From Lachnospiraceae bacterium (GTDB lineage Bacteria; Bacillota; Clostridia; Lachnospirales; Lachnospiraceae), in NCBI GenBank assembly GCA_021199655.1, contig JAJQHQ010000092.1, forward strand, positions 17,638 to 81,637: a DNA stretch of 64,000 nt, given 5' to 3'. The position numbers were made by a program, and so were the translations under genes. The notes beneath the pieces are model-generated. The model was given only the letters and a program-made list of their open reading frames with translations, was not told where the DNA came from and made no database searches. How positions within the stretch are numbered: the first letter of the stretch is position 1; the number at the start of each line of letters is the position of its first letter. Below are positions 1 to 8,095 of the stretch, in pieces.

Positions 1-1
1 C

Positions 2-451
2 GGAGCTGTCCTGAAATGGATGGTCGAGGGAGCATTGAAATTTATACAGGCAGATTATAAACTGGAAGAACCGCAAGTTGTCCGTGAAGCAATCTTTGAA
101 TATCAAAGCGATAATGACTGGCTAACAAATTTTATCTCTGAATGCTGTGAAAAAGGGCAAGAACTGGCTGAAAAGTCGGGAGACTTATACACCCGTTATC
201 GGGAATTTCAAAAAAGTATCGGAGAATCAGCAGTAACATCATCTTCTTTTAAAAACGCAGTAGAAGAAGCAGGATTTAAGACGAAAAAAACAAATAAAGG
301 CAGAGTTGTATATGGATTGAAACTTAAAGCCAACGGTTCAGAATTACCAGAATATGAGTATAACGCTCCGCTGTTCAGACCGCTATCTCATAAAGTGACA
401 GACAGTGACAGTGATACAGAAAACTTTACAGAGGATTTTGTTAAATTCTAA
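2..451 (+). CDS. Phage/plasmid primase-helicase (P4/D5 type), C-terminal part
   Basis: The reading frame is open from base 2, upstream of the ATG at 20, so this is the tail of a longer gene cut by the window edge. The visible start (GAVLKWMVEGALKF) and the following helical stretch with 'DNDWLTNFISECC' and a winged-helix-like segment (YREFQKSIGESAVTSSSFKNAVEEAGF) match the C-terminal part of P4-alpha/D5-type primase-helicases, which start replication of phages, satellites and integrative elements. The catalytic primase and Walker motifs would lie upstream and cannot be checked. A hairpin terminator follows 60 bases later. It fits an element that replicates after excision. The family call is fairly sure; the exact subtype is not. 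Confidence 0.7.
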   Translation, partial: GAVLKWMVEGALKFIQADYKLEEPQVVREAIFEYQSDNDWLTNFISECCEKGQELAEKSGDLYTRYREFQKSIGESAVTSSSFKNAVEEAGFKTKKTNKGRVVYGLKLKANGSELPEYEYNAPLFRPLSHKVTDSDSDTENFTEDFVKF

Positions 452-855
452 TATGGAAAAGTTTGTCAGATAACCGTCACTGGGTGTCACTCCCCTACAC
501 ATGAACATAGAAAAAGCCATTGACTGACGAAAAACTGTCTATCAATGGCTTTTATACATAGTGAGAGTGGGAAATTCCGATGATTTTTTTTGCCCACTAC
601 ATAATACCCTCCTGTTTTACGGTTCTCATACAAATCCTTTCTACAAGGCGCTCTCCCTGTTTTAAGCAAGTTCTCTTTATATTGGATAAATTTATCCACA
701 CGGGAAACAACTTTTCATCTCGGTTAGATGCACCTTGTTATGCATGGTGTTCTAAATGTTTCAGGACACAAAACAAAAACACAGGCAAACATTTTTTTCC
801 TGTACATATATATACAAGGTATTTTTGGAAAATTATTTAAAATTCGGAAAATCAA
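452..855. other. Intergenic stretch between primase end and XRE gene
   Basis: It holds the primase terminator at 511-556. The rest is A/T rich. The short ORFs on either strand lack ribosome binding sites and recognisable sequence, so I see no gene here. Confidence 0.5.
511..556 (+). terminator. Hairpin terminator after the primase
   Basis: A perfect 12-bp stem (AAAAGCCATTGA at 512-523 pairing with TCAATGGCTTTT at 542-553) closes an 18-base loop. The descending arm ends in a short T run. Confidence 0.6.
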
Positions 856-1200
856 CTACGATGATTTTCGCCTGCTTTCTTGCTCTTTATTATTGACACG
901 AACAAAAACTTTGCATTGCTCAAGGCAAATATCCCTCTGTTCTGCTGTCAGGGAGCGGAATATACGAAGAAGTTCATTTTCCTGATGGCTTTTTATCTGA
1001 TCGGGAGTGTAATCCAACAAATAGTCTATTGAAACGTTGAAATAAGCAGCCAGAGATTTTAGCGTGTTGAAGTCGGGTTCTCTCGCATCCTGCACATAAC
1101 TTCCAAGAGTAGATGGAGCAATATTTAACTGACGAGCCAATTCTTTTTGCGTAATGTCTCGTTCTTCAATCAATGTGCGCAGATTCTTTCCGAAACTCAT
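856..1200 (-). CDS. XRE-family HTH transcriptional regulator
   Basis: This 114-residue protein starts with a Cro/CI-type helix-turn-helix (about residues 5-60; 'TQKELARQLNIAPSTLGSYVQDAREPDFNTLKSLAAYFNVSIDYLLDYTPD'). A short helical C-terminal tail follows and may mediate dimerisation. The ATG has a good GAGGAGG site 8 bases upstream. It is divergent from the glycosylase gene at 1363, with a shared 160-bp promoter region. This is the usual place for an element repressor that controls both directions. No metal-binding or protease (LexA/CI-type self-cleavage) domain is present, so if it responds to a signal it must do so through a partner. Confidence 0.85.
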   Translation of the reverse strand: MSFGKNLRTLIEERDITQKELARQLNIAPSTLGSYVQDAREPDFNTLKSLAAYFNVSIDYLLDYTPDQIKSHQENELLRIFRSLTAEQRDICLEQCKVFVRVNNKEQESRRKSS

Positions 1201-1279
1201 GTAACAGCCTCCTCTCTAACATTTTTCCCATATCATAACTGAAAATGCCCCTAAATTTTTAAATGAGACGCAAATCGCG

Positions 1280-1308
1280 TTGACGGTACACAAAAAGAGT
1301 TGTAAAAT
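1280..1308 (+). promoter_or_regulatory. Promoter for the 1363 gene
   Basis: TTGACG (1280-1285) and TAAAAT (1303-1308) are separated by 17 bp. The short dyad ACGC-AAAT-CGCGT just upstream overlaps the -35 region and could be an operator for the divergent XRE protein. Confidence 0.5.
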
Positions 1309-1362
1309 GGCATTAAGTGTGATGTCCATACGTTCATACGAAAAAGGAAGGAGCAGGTACAA

Positions 1363-2214
1363 ATGGCAAAGAATATTGAAAAGGCGGCACAAGCGGTCGA
1401 GCAGATGGATATATATTTGCGAGAAAAGTTTGCTCTAAACGATAATGAAGATTCACAGAAAGCGAAACTTTGGGAGAATACATATATTCATCATCAAATA
1501 GAAAAACGTCAGAAGCATGGCACATTTACAATAAATGAACATATCAGAGGAATGGTCTATTCCATGCTTAGTTCAAGTGTTTCATGGGACAGGATTGCAA
1601 AAGGGATTGATATTGAAACTGGCAGGATAAAGCCTATTGATGATATTTTCGGAGACTATTCCCCCGAAGCCCTCTTGAAATCTACACCAGAGGAATTAAG
1701 AGACAAAATCAAAGATGTAAACTGTGCAAGCTACAGCACAAGAAAACAGATGGAAGCAATGCTCTACTACAATATTCCAAAATTACAGGCTATATGCAGA
1801 AAGTATGATGGAATAGATAACTATTATGAAAGCATTATTCATGCTGACCGTTCAGGATTTAAAACACTAATTACAATTCTTTCGGACGCTGAAAGCGATA
1901 ACAAAATGATTCAGTTAGGGGATGCCCTGACAGCAGAATATCTGCGCAATGTCGGTTATGATATGCCAAAGCCAGACAGACATATCCGCAGGATTCTCGG
2001 CAGTGAAGTCCTCGGCTGTTCTGACACAGAAACGGTGTCTGTTTTTGAAGCCTTTGACATTATTGGAGAGATTGCAAAAGCAATGAACCGACAGTCGGCA
2101 GAGGTTGATTATATCTTGTGGTCTTATTGTGCGGATGGTTACGGAGAAATTTGTACCATTCAGCCAAAATGTAGTGTCTGTAAAGTCATCGAGTATTGTA
2201 TGAAAGGAAGATAA
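1363..2214 (+). CDS. HhH-GPD-like DNA glycosylase with C-terminal Cys cluster
   Basis: The 283-residue protein resembles the HhH-GPD base-excision repair glycosylases. Its second half has 'LGDALTAEYLRNVGYDMPKPDRHIRRILGSE', which looks like the helix-hairpin-helix region followed by the proline/aspartate stretch that carries the catalytic Asp in this superfamily. The last 20 residues carry four cysteines (C-x5-C-x2-C-x5-C), close to the C-x6-C-x2-C-x5-C iron-sulfur loop of endonuclease III/MutY. The enzyme would remove a damaged or modified base from DNA. An AAGGAAGGAG site precedes the ATG. Its place on a mobile element next to a repressor, and upstream of an SOS-controlled operon, suggests a repair or anti-restriction role. 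Substrate cannot be read from the sequence. Confidence 0.65.
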   Translation: MAKNIEKAAQAVEQMDIYLREKFALNDNEDSQKAKLWENTYIHHQIEKRQKHGTFTINEHIRGMVYSMLSSSVSWDRIAKGIDIETGRIKPIDDIFGDYSPEALLKSTPEELRDKIKDVNCASYSTRKQMEAMLYYNIPKLQAICRKYDGIDNYYESIIHADRSGFKTLITILSDAESDNKMIQLGDALTAEYLRNVGYDMPKPDRHIRRILGSEVLGCSDTETVSVFEAFDIIGEIAKAMNRQSAEVDYILWSYCADGYGEICTIQPKCSVCKVIEYCMKGR

Positions 2215-2219
2215 TTCTC

Positions 2220-3242
2220 ATGAGCGAAGAAAAGGATATTGAGATTGTAAAGAAAATATTAGATTGTGAAGAACGGCTTTCAAGCGCAAATGACGAACTC
2301 GGTAAAATAAGGAATACATCTTACTCTGAAAAGAAGCCTGCTGAACCTGTACGAATGTCAGATGATAAACTTGCACCACCGATTCCGCCACTCAAAAGCG
2401 ATAAGAAAAAGGCATTCGGACCATATATTGTTTGCGTTGTCTTATCTGTTGTTGGCACTATTTTTCATATTGGCTTCATAACAAGTCTAATGACATTTTT
2501 GACTTTCTTAGCTATTATCTGGATAGCTGTCTACTTCGTCAGATTAAGCAAAGAAAGAAAACAACATGCAGATACGGTCAGAAACTCACCTGCATATAAA
2601 ACGCAATGGGAAAATGCGAAAAAACAAGAAGATGAACGATATAAAATAGCAGTGAAATACTATGAAGAAACAACGTATCCACAATGGAAAGAAAAATATG
2701 ATATATGGAAAAAAGAATACGATGAAAAGTATTCTACCGCATGGAACAAAGTTACCGCACTACAAGCAGAGCGTAGACAGTTATACTCTTCTTATCCTCA
2801 AATTCCAGTCTGGTGTCAGAGCAAAAGTGCGATGGTATTTTTGGAAACTATAATGTCAATGTATAACTGCGACTTAAATTATGCTATTGCTAAATATAGA
2901 GATAAACTGGAAGCAGAAGAACGGGAAAAGGCAAGACGAGAAGCAGAACGAGAAGCACGTCTCCAACGAGAAGCGGAAGAAAGCTACTCTGATCAGGGCG
3001 GCAGCTTTATAAGAGACGTTGCGGCTGTGGGTCTTGGCGTTGCGGCTGGAAATAAAATATCAGGAGTAGGCGGCAAAAAGGACAATAGCAGTTCGAGAGA
3101 AAAAGCGGCAGCGTATACATGTTCGCCAAGCTGTCCTAGAAAAGGAAAAGGATATGGAAAATCCAGATGTGAATTAAACCCGAACACGTGTGGATATGGA
3201 TTAAGATATACTGATGATACATTATTGAGAAGCCGTAGATAG
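2220..3242 (+). CDS. Two-helix membrane protein with coiled coil and Cys-rich tail
   Basis: I choose the ATG at 2220 (MSEEKD) because AAGGAAG lies 9 bases upstream; the track start at 2196 lies inside the previous gene. The 340-residue product has an N-terminal soluble helix, a proline-rich linker, two close hydrophobic segments (about residues 66-105) and a long charged coiled coil (about 110-260). It ends in a glycine-rich stretch (VAAVGLGVAAGNKISGVGG) and a possible zinc site, C-x3-C-x11-C-x6-C. It starts 6 bases after the glycosylase stop, so the two are an operon. I do not recognise the family. The layout suggests a membrane-anchored sensor or scaffold, but no catalytic motif is visible. 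Confidence 0.7.
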   Translation: MSEEKDIEIVKKILDCEERLSSANDELGKIRNTSYSEKKPAEPVRMSDDKLAPPIPPLKSDKKKAFGPYIVCVVLSVVGTIFHIGFITSLMTFLTFLAIIWIAVYFVRLSKERKQHADTVRNSPAYKTQWENAKKQEDERYKIAVKYYEETTYPQWKEKYDIWKKEYDEKYSTAWNKVTALQAERRQLYSSYPQIPVWCQSKSAMVFLETIMSMYNCDLNYAIAKYRDKLEAEEREKARREAEREARLQREAEESYSDQGGSFIRDVAAVGLGVAAGNKISGVGGKKDNSSSREKAAAYTCSPSCPRKGKGYGKSRCELNPNTCGYGLRYTDDTLLRSRR

Positions 3243-3386
3243 CACCTATAAACTTTTTTTTGCTTAGTGCTTGCTCTGCCTTTTCGGACATATTACTTTT
3301 GAAACCTTTGATATCAACAGTCTTGTCATAAAGATATAGTCAGTAGTTGTTGGCTGAAATAAAAGCTATGAAATGGAGGAAAAACA

Positions 3387-4280
3387 ATGAGTAACGACAA
3401 CATTTTTGATTCATTTTTTAACTGGACTAAGGATTTTTTACCCAAAAGCCTTGAAAAGAAAATTGCGAAAAAACAATTTTATGAAGAAGAATTTCTTCTC
3501 TCTGTAGAAAAATATGAGGATTCTGATTTAACTGATGAAAGGTATATGAATCATTTGAGTATGCTTTCACACGGGATATTTGACATAGAATTATATGTAG
3601 ACCACATTTGGACGGGAAAGGATCTTCCTTGCTGGCAATTAAAGGTTAATCTCGGAGATAAGGTTGCATACGAAAGATGCGAAAGAGAAAAAGCCGAAAA
3701 TAAAGAATGGCTTTGTAGCTTAGAAAAAGGTGTTTTTGACGGTACCGCTCGTAATAACCATTTAGAGGATATTTTAATAGTTTTCAAAAAATGGATAGAA
3801 CCATCTTCCGAATTAGACGAAAATGAAAGTATATATGAGTGGTTTTTCCGTTGGGCTTCTATCTTTATTCAGGAGAAAAGGAATAACCAAAAAGGAAAGA
3901 GTAACGAGCCTGAAGAAAAATATATGTATTATGTTGACACTGAGATTGATGGTGAAGAAATGCTTGAACAGGTTTCCTTAGATGAATTAACTGAACTTTG
4001 GCAATTTGATATCGCGATTATTTCAAATCCTTCTTGTGATTCTTCGGATTGGTTTGTTCGGTTAGACCTTTCTAATTCAGAAATAGACCTTTCAAGCCTT
4101 TTAAACGAAAAAACATCACATTCCTCTGTTCCATTGAGGAAAGACGATAATTTAGATGTAAAACTTCAAAAAAAATATAATGGAGTTACTTCCATTCTGG
4201 CACAGTCCGATTGCGAACACTTAGAAGATGCTTTTAGTGTGATTAGCGAGTTTATTGAAACACGCTCAGAAAAGGCTTAG
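3387..4280 (+). CDS. Hypothetical acidic protein
   Basis: This 297-residue protein is acidic and rich in Trp and Glu, with no signal peptide or membrane segment. The start is well supported by ATGGAGGAAAAACAATG. It reads as two parts: an N-terminal region with 'LPCWQLKVNLGDKVAYERCEREK', and a C-terminal region (from about residue 175) with 'YVDTEIDGEEMLEQVSLDELTELWQFDIAI'. I do not recognise either. It lies alone between the glycosylase pair and the SOS-type promoter at 4382, so it is probably not part of the damage-induced operon. Confidence 0.6.
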   Translation: MSNDNIFDSFFNWTKDFLPKSLEKKIAKKQFYEEEFLLSVEKYEDSDLTDERYMNHLSMLSHGIFDIELYVDHIWTGKDLPCWQLKVNLGDKVAYERCEREKAENKEWLCSLEKGVFDGTARNNHLEDILIVFKKWIEPSSELDENESIYEWFFRWASIFIQEKRNNQKGKSNEPEEKYMYYVDTEIDGEEMLEQVSLDELTELWQFDIAIISNPSCDSSDWFVRLDLSNSEIDLSSLLNEKTSHSSVPLRKDDNLDVKLQKKYNGVTSILAQSDCEHLEDAFSVISEFIETRSEKA

Positions 4281-4381
4281 AAACCATATAAGCAAAAACA
4301 GTTCGTTACATTTATATTTTTTGACCGTGGAAATTCCATCAAAAACATGGCAAAATACGGTTAAAACTATAAACGAAATAG

Positions 4382-4410
4382 TTGACTTCTTTTCGTTTAT
4401 ATCTTATAAT
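4382..4410 (+). promoter_or_regulatory. Sigma-A promoter of the seven-gene operon
   Basis: TTGACT (4382-4387) and TATAAT (4405-4410) are separated by exactly 17 bp, which is close to consensus. The expected transcription start near 4417 lies just before the LexA box. Confidence 0.85.
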
Positions 4411-4420
4411 ATAAATGTAT

Positions 4421-4434
4421 CGAACATATGTTCT
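4421..4434 (+). promoter_or_regulatory. LexA/DinR (SOS) operator
   Basis: CGAACATATGTTCT matches the Gram-positive SOS box CGAACrnryGTTyG at every position except the last. The GAAC-ATAT-GTTC core is a perfect palindrome. It lies from about +4 to +17 of the promoter at 4382, where a bound repressor would block transcription. The gene at 4463 starts 29 bases after the box. Confidence 0.85.
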
Positions 4435-4462
4435 ATATTTGCAAACGAAAAGAGGATTATAC

Positions 4463-5194
4463 ATGAGCGAAAACTTGTATTTATTATTTAGTTACTACGG
4501 CATAAAACCGAATGACACTTGCACTGAAATCATCAAAAAGACAGCTTACAAGTCTTTTGCTTCTTTTTGCAGACGCATTTCCTTTTACGGCTCTACAGCA
4601 TCCGATGATAAGAATAGAATCGTAAAAGAAACAAATGATCTGTTGTCGGAAAGGATTCCGCAATTTTTGAACGCTGTCAAAACCGAGAATGACAGTCAGG
4701 AATTTTTTGACATGAAGCATAAAGAATTATGCGAGGAAATGATTCAGTTATTTGAATCCACGGGCGAATTGACTTATGGCATTGCGCAAAGATGGCTGAA
4801 TCAGACATTGCAAAATCTGGTTGTGATTGATAGCAATATGTCTATTTCTTCACTTCCCATTGCGGACACGAAGAAATATTATCATGTCCCTGTAGAAAAA
4901 GCGGTGTTATCAGTAGCAGCCAGCAAGAGAAAAGATAAATATAAAAACGGATTAAACATTCCATGCGCACCATTAAACCATGACGAGCCGACAGTTTATC
5001 AAATGGACTGGTATAGTCCTGCCAAGACACAGCCTTTTGAAAAATGGGAATATCAGGAGTACAAAGATTTTCAAATTGCTGTACGAGATAGAATCAAAGA
5101 ACTTTCGTCGAAGCAGGAGAAAGTTTGCGATACTCCTTTAGATTGGTCTTTCCGTGCGACATTAGAAGCGGCAGAGCCGAGATATTCTCTTTAA
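4463..5194 (+). CDS. Hypothetical protein, first gene of the SOS-type operon
   Basis: The start at 4463 (MSENLYLLFSYYG) has AAAGAGG upstream; the track start at 4415 lies before the LexA box and is not plausible. The product has 243 residues, mostly helical in the N-terminal half (TEIIKKTAYKSFASFCRRISFYG). It ends in an aromatic, Pro-rich part, 'WYSPAKTQPFEKWEYQEYKDFQIAVRDRI', and a final 'TPLDWSFRATLEA'. There is no signal peptide, membrane segment or catalytic motif I can name. It is the first gene behind the damage-responsive promoter and is followed 31 bases later by the next gene. The function is unknown. Confidence 0.7.
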   Translation: MSENLYLLFSYYGIKPNDTCTEIIKKTAYKSFASFCRRISFYGSTASDDKNRIVKETNDLLSERIPQFLNAVKTENDSQEFFDMKHKELCEEMIQLFESTGELTYGIAQRWLNQTLQNLVVIDSNMSISSLPIADTKKYYHVPVEKAVLSVAASKRKDKYKNGLNIPCAPLNHDEPTVYQMDWYSPAKTQPFEKWEYQEYKDFQIAVRDRIKELSSKQEKVCDTPLDWSFRATLEAAEPRYSL

Positions 5195-5225
5195 AACATA
5201 TTTATAAGGTCAGGGAGTGGAATAA

Positions 5226-6326
5226 ATGACGGAGAAGCAGATCAAGGAAAACATAATCAATATTGTAGATTCAACGTATATGAAGAATTACCTGTTAGAA
5301 AAACAGAACGAAATCAAAATTTCAGAATATGTTGAATTGATTGCTACCGCTCCACTTTCACTAAAAAGAAAAGCGGCGCTATTAACTGATTTGCTAAAGG
5401 TTTCCATGAGTGAAGAAGATTTTCAATATACAAGTGAAAGCCTGCAAATGGTACAAACCGCTTTAGAGCGATTATATCAGGTAGACAGGACACAAACCTT
5501 ATTATTACTGACCTGTGTAGACATTGAAAAAGGGGAACCGTGTTTGTTTGATGCGGTTCCCGTTCTGTCTTATAAGGGAGCATTGCAATACATTCAACAG
5601 AATTATAGGAACGTTGCAGAGGATGATTCCATACCAGATGATACTGAATGTGATTTTTATTTTCGACTTGAATCCTACCGCATAGAAGATAATGACACCC
5701 TATCACAGCAGGATTGTTATATCTTAACTCCAAGTGGCGAAGTTCAGTATTTCAGAAGTGACTTTGATATAAAGGCGAATACTCGTTATATTATGAATCC
5801 CAAGCCCACGCTTTTTTATATGCATGGCACAGGGGCAGAATACGCCATGACACCTTATGAGCCGGGCGATATTCTATTTATCAACTGCCGCCCCTATAAT
5901 TTACCATCCTATTGCTTGATTTATCATATCAACCAAGATGCGCCGAGAGATTGCTGTAGTTTGCGTTGCTTTTATCCTGCATTCGATGGAATAATTGGCG
6001 AGGGTGCGTTGAAACACGGTCATTTTTCAACAATGGAATCTGATTATTATACAGATTGTTTTATGTCACCGTTATTCCGTGCGGAACTGTATACTGGAGA
6101 ACTTCCAGAATCATGTTCTTTTATGAAGTCGGTCAGTCTGATTTTAAAGGAATATCCTGAACTCGGAAAAGATATTGATTCCCTTATGTGGAAATATGGA
6201 GAAGATTTTTCCATACATTCAGGAAGTGATTATAAAAGCATCCATGGAATTACAGAGGAAAGATGGAACAAAATCACAGAATACTGCCAAGAATACGCTC
6301 AAAATAAGAAAGCCAAGAACAAATAA
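5226..6326 (+). CDS. Hypothetical protein, distant paralog of the 6959 product
   Basis: The 366-residue protein starts with a helical region (1-85) and continues into a beta-rich, Cys- and Tyr-rich region. In its last third 'YEPGDILFINCRPYNLPSYCLIYHI' and 'LFRAELYTGELPESCSFMKSVSLILKEYPE' line up with 'FKRGDIVTTHGTRECNGIPFVFSYI' and 'DLEYYTGELEGCNRQLKPLSLYEKGEI' of the protein from 6959. The two therefore share a domain I cannot name. GGGAGTGG precedes the ATG, and the gene is 31 bases after its upstream neighbour and 18 before the resolvase. No nuclease, kinase or transferase motif is evident. Confidence 0.7.
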   Translation: MTEKQIKENIINIVDSTYMKNYLLEKQNEIKISEYVELIATAPLSLKRKAALLTDLLKVSMSEEDFQYTSESLQMVQTALERLYQVDRTQTLLLLTCVDIEKGEPCLFDAVPVLSYKGALQYIQQNYRNVAEDDSIPDDTECDFYFRLESYRIEDNDTLSQQDCYILTPSGEVQYFRSDFDIKANTRYIMNPKPTLFYMHGTGAEYAMTPYEPGDILFINCRPYNLPSYCLIYHINQDAPRDCCSLRCFYPAFDGIIGEGALKHGHFSTMESDYYTDCFMSPLFRAELYTGELPESCSFMKSVSLILKEYPELGKDIDSLMWKYGEDFSIHSGSDYKSIHGITEERWNKITEYCQEYAQNKKAKNK

Positions 6327-6344
6327 TGAAAGGACGGTATGTAG

Positions 6345-6962
6345 ATGATTTACGGTTATGCCAGATGCTCAACGAATGAAGAATTGCAGGATATCAATCG
6401 ACAGGTTCGAGAACTAAAGCAACAGGGCGCAACAGATGAAACTATCTACTTAGAATACGAAAGCGGAACAAAAGTAAATCGCACTGAATTAAACAGGCTT
6501 CTGGACGTGGTAAAAACAGGTGATACAATTCTTGCAACAGAAGTCAGCCGTATTACACGCAGTACAAAACAATTATGCGATATTGTTGAATTGGCAAAAG
6601 AGCGGAAACTAAAACTGGTATTAGGGACTTTCATTGTAGACTGTACGAAAGAGTTAGACCCAATGACAGAGGGTATGCTAAAAATGATGGGCGTGTTTGC
6701 AGAACTGGAACGTAATATGATAAGCCAGAGGGTCAAAAGCGGAATGAAAAATGCAAAAGCGAAAGGAAAGGTTGTTGGAAGACCTGCAACTACAGCAGAT
6801 AATATTCCTCCGATTTTTTATAGATATTATCCCGAATATAAGAGCGGAAAATACAGCAAAAAAGAGTTGTCAAGGCTCTGCTCATTATCTTATCCTACAA
6901 TCTACAAGTATTTAAGCATCGTAGAGGGAGAAAACACATTAAAAGGAGCGGCTCAAAAATGA
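6345..6962 (+). CDS. Small serine recombinase (resolvase/invertase)
   Basis: The 205-residue protein has the full resolvase catalytic domain: 'YGYARCSTNEE' with the nucleophilic Ser, 'GDTILATEVSRITRS' and 'GVFAELERNMISQRVKSGM'. A short C-terminal helix-turn-helix follows ('YSKKELSRLCSLSYPTIYKYL'). This is the usual length of Tn3-type resolvases and DNA invertases. It cuts and rejoins DNA through a phosphoserine link at paired sites. It lies inside the SOS-type operon and overlaps the next gene by 4 bases (ATGA), so the two are translationally coupled. I found no obvious invertible promoter beside it. It could resolve element dimers or invert a segment not recognised here. Confidence 0.92.
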   Translation: MIYGYARCSTNEELQDINRQVRELKQQGATDETIYLEYESGTKVNRTELNRLLDVVKTGDTILATEVSRITRSTKQLCDIVELAKERKLKLVLGTFIVDCTKELDPMTEGMLKMMGVFAELERNMISQRVKSGMKNAKAKGKVVGRPATTADNIPPIFYRYYPEYKSGKYSKKELSRLCSLSYPTIYKYLSIVEGENTLKGAAQK

Positions 6963-8083
6963 ATGTGTATCGCTACATCAATTCAAAGGACGTGCGGAGT
7001 TATGCAGAAGAAATAGAATATCATTTCAGCACACCTGAAACGGCTTTTCTTGTCTATCACAGTGATGGAAAAACATTGGAAGAACGGATGCAGGCATGGC
7101 AGGAAATTATATCCACTATGCCCGACTGCCAGATAGAGAAAAGAAACTGGTTAGGCGCAACGGACAGTTTTCTTTCTGTATTGTCCGACTACATAGAATT
7201 ACAAAAGCGGAAAATCAAATCATTTTCTGTGGGAAATGGCTATGTGTACCGTTACTCTACATATGAGCGCTCTTATAATGGCTTGATGGACTGGAACGAC
7301 CAAGAGGATATTTTCTTTTCTGATTATGATTCTTGTGTCAATTATTGTAAAAAGTACGAACTGGCAGAAGATGGAATAGAGAAAATCCGAATCTATAAAG
7401 GCAAGCTGAACCCGACTACAGATGAGATTGCAACCAACAGAGCGGGCGGTTATATCGAATTATCAATGCAATGGGATATTTTAGAAATTGACACTGCCCT
7501 TGCTTATGATAAAGACACATACACATTAGATTTGGATTGTATGTTTAACGGAATGTGTTTCAACTTTCCGACACCATTTAAACGTGGGGATATTGTTACT
7601 ACTCACGGTACCAGAGAATGTAACGGCATTCCGTTTGTGTTCTCCTATATTTCTACATGGGATTCAAAAGAGATGTTCAAAAGAGGATTTCATGCAAATG
7701 AATGCCCGTGGAATAAGGGGTGGGAAGAATACGACAAATGCAGAGAGAACCTGTTAAAAAATGGAGACTTAACAGATATGCACGTCCTCGGCGTTCTCTC
7801 CGATCAAGGCAAACTGTATCAGGATAACATTCTGATAGTTCCTACAGACTTAGAATACTACACAGGCGAATTAGAGGGATGTAACAGACAGTTAAAACCT
7901 CTCTCCTTATACGAAAAGGGAGAAATCGACTATGAACTGTTAGTCAATAGCTGTTTTTCAATTCGTGCGGAGGAAATGGCTAAAGAAATCCGGGCAGACT
8001 GCATCCGTCCATATCGTCGGGAGATAATGGAGAAAATAGGTGTTGTTTCTGCCGATGATACAGCGAAGCCAAACAAGACATGA
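6959..8083 (+). CDS. Hypothetical protein, paralog of the 5226 product
   Basis: The 374-residue protein overlaps the resolvase stop by 4 bases. Its N-terminal part (MNVYRYINSKDVRSYAEEIEYHFSTPETAFLVYHSDGKTLEERMQAWQEI) resembles a family of element-borne unknown proteins that I know only as conserved hypotheticals. The C-terminal half shares the 'GDIV...P' and 'YTGEL..C...LKPLSL' blocks with the 5226 product. No signal peptide or membrane helix is present. The doubling of one domain on either side of a recombinase suggests paired subunits or two specificity versions, but this is inference. Confidence 0.7.
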   Translation: MNVYRYINSKDVRSYAEEIEYHFSTPETAFLVYHSDGKTLEERMQAWQEIISTMPDCQIEKRNWLGATDSFLSVLSDYIELQKRKIKSFSVGNGYVYRYSTYERSYNGLMDWNDQEDIFFSDYDSCVNYCKKYELAEDGIEKIRIYKGKLNPTTDEIATNRAGGYIELSMQWDILEIDTALAYDKDTYTLDLDCMFNGMCFNFPTPFKRGDIVTTHGTRECNGIPFVFSYISTWDSKEMFKRGFHANECPWNKGWEEYDKCRENLLKNGDLTDMHVLGVLSDQGKLYQDNILIVPTDLEYYTGELEGCNRQLKPLSLYEKGEIDYELLVNSCFSIRAEEMAKEIRADCIRPYRREIMEKIGVVSADDTAKPNKT

Positions 8084-8095
8084 CAGGAATGAGAA

